Shown: piece by piece, positions 57,625 through 64,000 of the stretch
Numbering within the stretch: position 1 is the first letter of the stretch
Layout of the letters: each line of letters starts with the position of its first letter
Origin: Agrobacterium tumefaciens
GTDB lineage: Bacteria > Pseudomonadota > Alphaproteobacteria > Rhizobiales > Rhizobiaceae
Length of the DNA stretch: 64,000 bases
Assembly (NCBI GenBank): GCA_025560025.1
Contig: CP048485.1
Coordinates: 1,674,001-1,738,000 of the forward strand
Reading direction: 5' to 3'
Position numbers and translations under genes: made by a program
The notes under the pieces: generated by a model
Seen by the model: the letters and a program-made list of their open reading frames with translations, nothing else
Database searches by the model: none
What the model was told of the DNA's origin: nothing

Positions 57625-59462
57625 GCCGCCCGCGTCAAGGGAAGCGTGGCCGCGCCAAGCCACGCTTTCACATCCTCATCCGCAATCAAGGGCGAAAGCT
57701 TTTCCAGAACGCCGGCGTGATAGGCGTTGAGCCAGTCAAGCTCGTCATCGGTCAAAAGTGCGGCCACGATCAGCCTGCGGTCGATGGGGCACCAGGTCAG
57801 GGTCTCGAAGGACAACATCGGCTGATCGCCGCCCGTAACCGCTTCCGCCTCGCGCACATAGATCAGGTTTTCGATGCGAATGCCAAAAGCACCGGGTCGG
57901 TAATATCCCGGCTCATTCGACAGGATCATGCCGGGCAGCAGCTCCTGCGTCGAAAGCCTTGCGATACGCTGCGGTCCCTCATGCACCGAAAGATAGGAAC
58001 CGACACCGTGGCCGGTGCCATGGGCATAATCCGCCCCGGCCTTCCACAGCGCGATGCGCGCCACCGGATCGAGATCGCAGCCACGCGTACCCTTCGGAAA
58101 CCGTGCAGCACTGATGGCGATCACGCCCTTCAGCACCAGCGTGAAGAAACGTCGCTGCTCTTCCGGAACATTACCAATCGCCACGGTACGGGTGATATCC
58201 GTGGTGCCGTTGACATATTGCGCGCCTGAATCGACGAGGAACATCTCGCCATCGGCAAGTGTCCGGTCCGTGTCGGTGGTGACGCGGTAGTGGATGATGG
58301 CGGCATGTGGGCCAGACCCTGAAATCGTGTCGAAAGACACATCCTTTAACGGGTTTTGCAGCCCCTGCCCCACCTTGGCGCGCGCCGCCTCCAGCGCCTT
58401 GACGGCCGCGATTTCGGTAACGCTGCCCGGCTGCTGCCTGTCCAGCCAGCAAAGATATTCGACCATCGCCGCGCCATCCTGCACATGTGCTGCGGCCGAG
58501 CCGGCAAGCTCCGCTTCGTTCTTGCAGGCACGCGGCAGGCGGACGGGATCGGCCTCCTCGATCAGGGTGCCACCCGCCGCCGTGATCGCCCCTGTCAGCG
58601 CCACGGGTGTCAGGTCGGCATCGACCATGATCCGGCCCTTGGCGCTGGCAATGGCGTGCAGGCGATCGGCAATCTTCGACGGCGGCAATTGCGTCGCCAG
58701 CTGCGCCAGATAGGCCTCGGCCTCGATCCCCGTCTTGCGTTTATCGAGAAAAATATCCGCCCTGCCATCCGCATAGATGATGGCGCGGGCAAGCGGATGC
58801 GGCGTATGCGGCACGTCGTTGCCGCGAATATTGAAAATCCAGGCGATGGAGGACGGATCGGTGACCAGCAGGGCGTCCGCTCCCTTGGCCGACACCGTCT
58901 CGGCCAGCGAAGCGATCTTTTCTTTCGCCAGCTTGCCCGTAAAGGCCTCCGGCTGGATGACGACCGGTTCCAGCGGTTCGGAAGGACGATCCTGCCACAG
59001 GGCGTCGAGCGGGTTGTTTTCAAGCAGGACAACGGAGCCGCCCTTGGCCGCAACGGCCTTTTCCAGCCGCTTCAGCTCAGCGCCGGTATGCAGCCATGGA
59101 TCAATGCCCAGCCTGAAGCCCTCGGTCGCATGTTCGGACAACCAGACGGAGGGCGGCGCGCCAACCAGATCGCCGCCGCTGAACACCGATTGGTCGACCT
59201 GCGACTTGAGCTGCGTCGTATAACGGCCATCGACAAAAACAACGGCCTCCGTGCGCGTCACCAGCGCAATGCCCGCAGAGCCGGTAAAGCCGGTCAGCCA
59301 GGACAGGCGCTCGGCGCACTCAGGCACATATTCCCCCTGATATTCATCGGCGCGCGGCACCAGGAAACCGTCGATACCGAGGGCCTCGAAACTGGCGCGC
59401 AGCGCCTCGACGCGAGCCTTGCCGAATTGCGGCGCGGATTTGTTTTCGAAGGTCTGGAACAT
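57621..59462 (-). CDS. Xaa-Pro aminopeptidase (M24B, three-domain)
   Basis: A 613-residue M24 metallopeptidase that removes N-terminal residues preceding proline. Two creatinase-type N-terminal domains (about 1-310) precede the catalytic pita-bread domain with the dimetal ligands: Asp-Asp in VDSGAQYVNGTTDITRT, His in GTGHGVGSYLSVHEGP, Glu in SNEPGYY and Glu in IRIENLIYV. The length fits the eukaryote-like XPNPEP1 type common in Rhizobiales. It is cytosolic. Confidence 0.95.
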   Translation of the reverse strand: MFQTFENKSAPQFGKARVEALRASFEALGIDGFLVPRADEYQGEYVPECAERLSWLTGFTGSAGIALVTRTEAVVFVDGRYTTQLKSQVDQSVFSGGDLVGAPPSVWLSEHATEGFRLGIDPWLHTGAELKRLEKAVAAKGGSVVLLENNPLDALWQDRPSEPLEPVVIQPEAFTGKLAKEKIASLAETVSAKGADALLVTDPSSIAWIFNIRGNDVPHTPHPLARAIIYADGRADIFLDKRKTGIEAEAYLAQLATQLPPSKIADRLHAIASAKGRIMVDADLTPVALTGAITAAGGTLIEEADPVRLPRACKNEAELAGSAAAHVQDGAAMVEYLCWLDRQQPGSVTEIAAVKALEAARAKVGQGLQNPLKDVSFDTISGSGPHAAIIHYRVTTDTDRTLADGEMFLVDSGAQYVNGTTDITRTVAIGNVPEEQRRFFTLVLKGVIAISAARFPKGTRGCDLDPVARIALWKAGADYAHGTGHGVGSYLSVHEGPQRIARLSTQELLPGMILSNEPGYYRPGAFGIRIENLIYVREAEAVTGGDQPMLSFETLTWCPIDRRLIVAALLTDDELDWLNAYHAGVLEKLSPLIADEDVKAWLGAATLPLTRAA

Positions 59463-59755
59463 GGGTGTCTTTCTGGAACTATCATGAGGAAAGCTGTTCG
59501 GTCACGCCCTCAAATCATTGGCGCGCAACGACAATGCCATGCGGACAAAGCCGGTTTCAAGCCAGATATGACAGATCCTATTTCGGCGATAAATTGTGCA
59601 TATTTTACAAAATAAGTAATACTGAAAACGTCAAGCCATGCGTATTTCGCATATCAACCCTGAAGCATTACCCCTAACCAAACAAAAACACATCGCTTAT
59701 CTTTGGATCAACACAGCGAGAGAGACACTCTCCTGGCAAACAAGGATTTGAAGCA

Positions 59756-59929
59756 ATGGCAAAATCTTTCCTCCGCACCGCCTTCGATCGCGTCGTTGAA
59801 GCACGCGAGCGTCAGGTCAGCCGCCATGTCAACGCAGCCCTTCTGAACCTCGACGACAAGTCGCTGGAAGCGCTCGGCATGAACCGCGCCGATCTGCGTC
59901 GCAAGGCAAAGTCCAGCTACGTATTCTGA
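59756..59929 (+). CDS. DUF1127 (YjiS-like) small protein
   Basis: A 57-residue basic protein (MAKSFLRTAFDRVVEARERQ; ALGMNRADLRRKAKSS) matching DUF1127, a family of Arg-rich small proteins in Rhizobiales, some of which bind RNA or affect phosphate and carbon metabolism. The AAGGA upstream region and the strong terminator at 60022-60050 support expression. The 293 bases before it hold only promoter sequence. Confidence 0.88.
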   Translation: MAKSFLRTAFDRVVEARERQVSRHVNAALLNLDDKSLEALGMNRADLRRKAKSSYVF

Positions 59930-60021
59930 TGACGTCCGGCGCGGCGATCCTCCCTCCACCGTGCCGAACAAGAATACGTCGACCCGCTTGAGCAAGCTCC
60001 TCCCATGCTCGCGGGTTTCCA

Positions 60022-60050
60022 GGCGGCGCGAAAGCGCCGCCTTTTCTTTT
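60022..60050 (+). terminator. Rho-independent terminator of the DUF1127 gene
   Basis: An 8-bp G/C stem GGCGGCGC/GCGCCGCC with a GAAA tetraloop is followed by TTTTCTTTT, about 95 bases after the DUF1127 stop. It may also slow the convergent prmA transcript. Confidence 0.92.
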
Positions 60051-60075
60051 GCCTGAAAGGAATATTGCCGCTGGC

Positions 60076-60954
60076 TCAGTCTTTGCGCAGATGCAGCGTG
60101 ACCCAGCCGTTGCGCCAGATGGTGCGGACATGGGAAAGCCGGGCGCCATTATAGGCGGAAAGCACCTTCCAGCGCTGCGACGCCAGAATGCCCGACAAGA
60201 TGACCGTGCCGCCGGGCGCCAGATGCGTGACGAGCTGCGGCGCCATCTTGATGAGCGGCCGGGCCAGAATATTGGCGATGATGAGATCGAACGGGCCATG
60301 CTTGCGGAAGGCGTCCGAGTGGAAGCCCGGCGCGGTCTCCAGCGCCATCCCGGAGACGATGCCGTTCAGCCGCACATTCTCCTTCGCCACCTTCACGGCG
60401 ATGGGGTCGATATCCGTCGCAAGTACGGGAATGGGACGCATCTTGCGCACCGCAATCGCCAGAACGCCGCTGCCGGTGCCGAGATCAAGCGCATTGCGCA
60501 CGGTCCGCGCCCGCAGAACTTCCTCGATCATCTCAAGGCATCCGGCCGTCGTGCCGTGATGGCCGGTGCCGAAAGCCTGTCCCGCCTCGATCTCGATTGC
60601 CAGATCGTTCGCCCGCACCTTGTCCCGATCATGCGCCCCATGCACGATGAAACGCCCTGCCCTGACCGGCTTCAGCCCCTCGAGCGACTTGGCGATCCAG
60701 TCGACATCAGGAACGATTTCCTTCTCGATGACCAGACCGGGAAAGGCGGGAGCGAGCAGGGCTTCGACACGCTCGCGAAACTCCTCTTCCTGCTCGGCCA
60801 TCAGATAGACGGAGGCTTCCCAGATGTCGCGCTTCTCATCCACCTCGGTGGTAGCAATCGCGACATCCTCCTCGCCGAAATAGTCCGACATGAGATCGAG
60901 GATTTCACCGGCCTTGATTTCGGTCGTGGTGACGTAAAGTCGGATTTCGCTCAC
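60076..60954 (-). CDS. prmA: Ribosomal protein L11 methyltransferase
   Basis: PrmA trimethylates ribosomal protein L11. The 292-residue protein has an N-terminal L11-recognition domain (EIRLYVTTTEIKAGEILDLM) and a SAM-dependent methyltransferase domain: AFGTGHHGTT, motif I ALDLGTGSGVLAIA (about residues 158-171), ATDIDPIAV and DLIIANILARPL (NILA motif). The start is GTG at 60954, giving the family-standard N-terminus; the longer ATG frame adds unrelated residues. Confidence 0.94.
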   Translation of the reverse strand: MSEIRLYVTTTEIKAGEILDLMSDYFGEEDVAIATTEVDEKRDIWEASVYLMAEQEEEFRERVEALLAPAFPGLVIEKEIVPDVDWIAKSLEGLKPVRAGRFIVHGAHDRDKVRANDLAIEIEAGQAFGTGHHGTTAGCLEMIEEVLRARTVRNALDLGTGSGVLAIAVRKMRPIPVLATDIDPIAVKVAKENVRLNGIVSGMALETAPGFHSDAFRKHGPFDLIIANILARPLIKMAPQLVTHLAPGGTVILSGILASQRWKVLSAYNGARLSHVRTIWRNGWVTLHLRKD

Positions 60955-61048
60955 GGCGGGCTGCTTTCTCTGGATGAGGTTATTGTTCTTGCCTTTGCCA
61001 CAAAACCTCGGCCAGTCCAATAAGCCCGGCGCAATTATGCCGCCTCTA

Positions 61049-61648
61049 TCAGCCCTTCAGAAGATTCTGAAGCTTCTGCTCGGCGACTTCAGGGTTTTCG
61101 CCATAAGCAATGGTACCGGAAAAACGGCCATTGGCGTCAAGCAGGATGACGGACGCCGTGTGATCCATGGTGTAGTCGCCATTCGGATCCTTCTCGTCCA
61201 CCGGCACCTTCTTGGCATAGATGCGGTAGCCCTTCAGCGTTTCGGCGATCTTGTCGGCCGGGCCGGTGATGCCGGTGATGCGCTTCGAGACGTTGGAGAC
61301 ATATTGCTGCATGATTTCAGGCGTATCGCGCTCGGGATCGACAGAGACGAAATAGGCCTGCAGCTTGTCACCGGCCGGGTCCACCTTCTCCATCCAGCCG
61401 TTCAGCTCGAAGAGGGTTGTCGGGCAGACTTCCGGGCAATGGGTGAAACCGAAGAAAAGCGCTGTCGGCTTGCCCTGAAACGCCTTTTCGGTGATCGGCT
61501 GGCCGTTTTGCGCCGTGAGTTGGAAGGGCACACCATAGGCGGTCTCCACCATCTCCTCACGCGTCTTCGTCATTTCGATCGTCAGCCAGCTGACGACGCC
61601 GGCGAGAACGACCACCACGGCCCACAATACGATACGAATATTTCTCAT
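61049..61648 (-). CDS. SCO1/SenC family copper chaperone
   Basis: A 199-residue thioredoxin-fold protein anchored by one N-terminal helix (IVLWAVVVVLAGVVSWLTIEM). The copper site is complete: CPEVCP in FFGFTHCPEVCPTTLF (about residues 73-88) and His in YTMDHTASVILLD (about 160). It helps assemble the CuA centre of cytochrome c oxidase in the periplasm. It is a single-gene unit; about 140 bases upstream hold the promoter. Confidence 0.94.
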   Translation of the reverse strand: MRNIRIVLWAVVVVLAGVVSWLTIEMTKTREEMVETAYGVPFQLTAQNGQPITEKAFQGKPTALFFGFTHCPEVCPTTLFELNGWMEKVDPAGDKLQAYFVSVDPERDTPEIMQQYVSNVSKRITGITGPADKIAETLKGYRIYAKKVPVDEKDPNGDYTMDHTASVILLDANGRFSGTIAYGENPEVAEQKLQNLLKG

Positions 61649-61790
61649 TGTCCAATCCTACCCCGAAGGCCGGCCTGATAGCGCGGGCTTTGGCCGACAG
61701 ATAGCGAACGGCGACGGGGACGGCAAATCAACTGGGCGGTATTTGCAGGAACCGCGCTGATTTGTCACAAATCCGCAGCCGGAAAACACG

Positions 61791-61949
61791 TCACAGGCAC
61801 CAGGCGATGCCGCTCTGTACCGTGGACAGGAAAATATCCGTGCCGTGCCGCACCCAGCCGTCGAAGGCAAGAAGCACGATGGCAAGCGAAGCCATGGCTG
61901 CAAGACTTGCCAGAATAAAATTCAGCGGATTGGAGACGAGCCCGTTCAT
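61791..61949 (-). CDS. Small hydrophobic membrane protein (52 residues)
   Basis: A 52-residue frame starting MNGLVSNPLNFILASLAAMA with one clear transmembrane helix (residues 9-28) and a C-terminal amphipathic segment. The codon bias matches neighbouring genes. An upstream in-frame ATG at 61991 is possible but would add a poorly coding stretch. Function unknown. Confidence 0.6.
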   Translation of the reverse strand: MNGLVSNPLNFILASLAAMASLAIVLLAFDGWVRHGTDIFLSTVQSGIAWCL

Positions 61950-62175
61950 ATCACCATCATAACCCGTTTGCGCGAGCGCGAAAACCGCCAAAACACTGGG
62001 TTTTGCGGTTGGAGCAGCGCAATTGTTAGGGAAAGTTTAAAATCTTGCTGTGCATTATGCACCATAGCGGTTTTTAAAGCCTCGACATGATGTCTCCCGG
62101 TCCATTCTCCGGCCACCGCATAAAGCTCAATCCTGCGCGGGCCTGTTAGAGAGCCATCAGAGGAAACCTGCCGTC

Positions 62176-62643
62176 ATGTCCAACGCCATCAAGCAATCCG
62201 GCGCATATCTCGAAATCGTTTCCTTCCATCTGGGCGATCAGGAATTCTGCATCGACATCATGGCGATCCGCGAAATCCGCGGTTGGGCGCCGGTTACCCC
62301 GATGCCGCACACCCCGCCTTATGTTCTCGGCCTCATCAACTTGCGCGGCGCCGTCATTCCCGTCATCGACATGGCCGGCCGCCTCGGCATGAAAATGACC
62401 GAACCCTCCGAACGCTCCGCCATCATCGTCACCGATATCGGCGGCAAGCTGGTCGGCCTCCTGGTGGAACAGGTCTCCGACATGATGACCATCCGCTCCG
62501 AAGACCTGCAGCCCGCGCCCGATATCATTCCGGAAGAACAGCGCAGCTTCTGCCGCGGCATCGTGGCGCTGGAAAAGAGCATGGTCTGCTTCCTCAACCT
62601 CGACACCGTCATTGCGGACGAGCTGGCACACGAAGCAGCCTGA
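62176..62643 (+). CDS. cheW: CheW chemotaxis coupling protein
   Basis: A 155-residue CheW domain protein: YLEIVSFHLGDQEFCIDIMA, IREIRGW, YVLGLINLRGAVIPVIDMAGRLG and VGLLVEQVSDMM. It links receptors to the CheA kinase. No other chemotaxis gene is in the window, so it is an orphan CheW that may serve the main che system or a receptor cluster elsewhere. CGTC-rich sequence precedes the ATG without a clear ribosome site (GAGAGCC). Confidence 0.95.
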   Translation: MSNAIKQSGAYLEIVSFHLGDQEFCIDIMAIREIRGWAPVTPMPHTPPYVLGLINLRGAVIPVIDMAGRLGMKMTEPSERSAIIVTDIGGKLVGLLVEQVSDMMTIRSEDLQPAPDIIPEEQRSFCRGIVALEKSMVCFLNLDTVIADELAHEAA

Positions 62644-62746
62644 TTAAGCCGGCTCTTGCCTCTTGATAGAATTTGGAGCGCCTAGCGCCAGCGCCGTTGA
62701 AGCGGCGCGGGTTGCATAGTCTGGCAGTCCCGTTTCAGAAGTACTC

Positions 62747-62860
62747 CGTCACCCCGGACCTGATCCGGGGTCCAGTGCGATCAAGTCATTGATCGCAAAA
62801 GACTCCCTTCACGGCGCAGACGCGCCGTGGCTGGATGCCGGATCAAGTCCGGCATGACGG
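62747..62860. repeat. Palindromic mosaic repeat, family B copy 2
   Basis: Arms CGTCACCCCGGACCTGATCC and GATCAAGTCCGGCATGACGG frame an interior with the hairpin GCGATCAAGTCATTGATCGC. Interior and arms match copy 1 (8336-8449) in the same orientation, and the hairpin stems differ by compensating changes. It lies between cheW and creA. Confidence 0.85.
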
Positions 62861-62878
62861 ACAGGGTCGGACAAAATC

Positions 62879-63370
62879 TTACGGCTTGCCCTTTTGCCAT
62901 GTAACCTGCTGGTTATAAAGCGGCACCGTGGAAATCGCCATCTTGGCCGAGCCGTCGGTCAGCTCCCGCGCATGCACCAGATAGATCAGCGTGTCATTGG
63001 CCTTGTCATAAACGCGGCTGACGACGAGCTTCTTCCAGACCAGCGACATGCCCTGCCGGAACACTTCCTCTCCACCCTTGGAGAGATCGATATCGCCGAT
63101 CTCCACCGGTCCCGTCTGGCTGCAGGAAATGGCATTGTTGGAAGGGTCTTCAAACCAGTTGCCGTTCTTCAGGCGGTCGATGACGCCGCGCTCGAAATAG
63201 GTAACATGGCAGGTCACGCCCTTGATCTTCGGATCGGCGATCGCCTCGATGACGATGTCATTGCCGATCCAGTCGACGCCGACCTCTCCCACCACCTGCG
63301 AATGCGCCGCTGTCACCGGAAGCAATGCCAGAAAGCCCGCAAACAAACCCGACAGAGTTCTCATCGTCAT
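62879..63370 (-). CDS. creA: CreA family periplasmic protein
   Basis: A 163-residue exported protein with a signal peptide (LSGLFAGFLALLPVTAAHS) and the CreA core: VGVDWIGNDIVIEAIADPKI, GVTCHVTYFERG and DPSNNAISCSQTGP with two conserved cysteines. The start at 63370 has GGAG upstream; an ATG two codons later is possible. The function of CreA is unknown. It lies just downstream of the exonuclease gene and reads in the same direction, so co-transcription is possible. Confidence 0.93.
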   Translation of the reverse strand: MTMRTLSGLFAGFLALLPVTAAHSQVVGEVGVDWIGNDIVIEAIADPKIKGVTCHVTYFERGVIDRLKNGNWFEDPSNNAISCSQTGPVEIGDIDLSKGGEEVFRQGMSLVWKKLVVSRVYDKANDTLIYLVHARELTDGSAKMAISTVPLYNQQVTWQKGKP

Positions 63371-63416
63371 CGCATCTTCTCCGTTACGTTGCTTCAAACA
63401 TAAGTGCGCGGAACGG

Positions 63417-64000
63417 TTACGCAACCCGGGAAACGGCGCGTTTTTTCATGCTGCAGGGCTGGTAACCGGTGGAGGTGAGACGCCCCGCGACCATGCCGAT
63501 CTTTTCCGGCAGTTCGCGGATATGGGCGACGCGCAAGGCCTTGGCCGCCGCAATCGAAGCGGCCGCGCAGACGACGGCATCCTCGGCGGCATTGTGGTGC
63601 ACGAAACGCAGCTGGAGATGATGGGCGATGACATTCAGCTTGTGCGACGCCAGATTGGGCCAGACATGCCGGGCGATCTTGACGCTGCACAGATAGGAAA
63701 GATCGGGATAGGACTGCCGGTATTTATCGAAAGACGCCCGCATGACGCTGAAATCGAAGGCGGCATTATGGGCGATCATGGTGGCGCCGTGGAAGTCGTC
63801 GATGAACTCCTCCATCACCTCGGGAAATTCCGGCGCATCTTCGACATCGGCCGGGCGGATGCCATGCACCGCGATGTTGAAGGGCGAAAACCGCATGTCC
63901 TTCGGCCGGATCAGCCGTTCCTCGACGCGAACGATCTCGCCGCCCTCTATCCATGCAAGCCCAACGGAGCAGGCGCTGCCCCGTTCCTCATTGGCGGTCT
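63417..64000 (-). CDS. DnaQ-like 3'-5' exonuclease (5' end cut by window)
   Basis: The C-terminal 194 residues or so of a DEDDh exonuclease related to the epsilon subunit of DNA polymerase III. The readable part starts TANEERGSACSVGLAWIEGG; the metal-binding DxE just before it lies outside the window. Further marks are IAVHGIRPADVEDAP, ATMIAHNAAFDFSVM (ExoII, Asp) and LQLRFVHHNAAEDAVVCA (His-X4-Asp ExoIII). It is a stand-alone proofreading or repair-type nuclease. Confidence 0.9.
   Translation of the reverse strand, partial: TANEERGSACSVGLAWIEGGEIVRVEERLIRPKDMRFSPFNIAVHGIRPADVEDAPEFPEVMEEFIDDFHGATMIAHNAAFDFSVMRASFDKYRQSYPDLSYLCSVKIARHVWPNLASHKLNVIAHHLQLRFVHHNAAEDAVVCAAASIAAAKALRVAHIRELPEKIGMVAGRLTSTGYQPCSMKKRAVSRVA

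Overview
The window is gene-dense, GC-rich chromosomal DNA from an alphaproteobacterium of the order Rhizobiales, most likely the Agrobacterium/Rhizobium group. The pointers are a permuted two-piece tmRNA with the tag ANDNNAKEYALAA followed by an alpha-type sspB, the thyA-folA-hflK-hflC-degP run, DUF4169/DUF2853/DUF1127 small proteins, and mosaic palindromic repeats of the rhizobial type. No phage, insertion sequence, plasmid function, tRNA, rRNA or CRISPR array is visible.

Layout. 0-12.7 kb: the end of a solute-binding protein gene, a PLP aminotransferase, a FucU-like mutarotase, an EEP-family hydrolase, ilvC with an upstream TetR gene, an AraC/alcohol dehydrogenase divergent pair, type II NADH dehydrogenase, pdxJ, a MerR-type regulator with a second HTH, and a RecD-like helicase. 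12.8-20 kb is accessory in flavour: an SDR-DoxX fusion plus a DUF2269 membrane protein, two separate ArsR/AHSA1 cassettes, a COG4315 secreted protein with an ECF sigma/anti-sigma pair, LysE and an aldo/keto reductase. 20-36 kb is core: ilvBH behind a leader-peptide attenuator, a HerA-like ATPase, miaA/serB with touching start codons, degP-hflC-hflK-folA-thyA, tmRNA and sspB. 36-50 kb: a 1243-residue AsmA protein with a polyglutamine tract, a D-lactate dehydrogenase-type flavoprotein, an RND efflux pump, an AhpD-like protein, UvrD/PcrA helicase and a GT25 glycosyltransferase. 50-64 kb: a BetI/ChoX/hydrolase choline cluster, paired DMT half-transporters, a DUF2778 envelope protein, pncA, azlCD, an Xaa-Pro aminopeptidase, a DUF1127 protein, prmA, a SCO protein, cheW, creA and part of a DnaQ-like exonuclease.

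How the genes work together. Branched-chain amino acid synthesis appears twice: ilvC, and ilvBH 15 kb away under its own attenuator; azlCD may export the products. The tmRNA and its ClpXP adaptor SspB sit side by side, and HflKC and DegP form an envelope quality-control operon beside the folate/thymidylate pair. Local regulation is mostly repressor-next-to-target: TetR, AraC, ArsR (twice), BetI and an unassigned perfect palindrome before the flavoprotein gene.

The strongest non-coding finding is the 18-codon ilvBH leader peptide (MKNLNVLIVVGRRMGRMV) followed by a terminator. Two families of long palindromic mosaic repeats (two and three copies) explain most otherwise empty intergenic space. 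I did not find a clearly new multi-gene system; the best candidates for new biology are the orphan ChoX-hydrolase-BetI cluster, the MerR/LuxR-type double-HTH regulator and the ECF/COG4315 operon. All functional calls come from reading the sequence and family knowledge; no database search was run.
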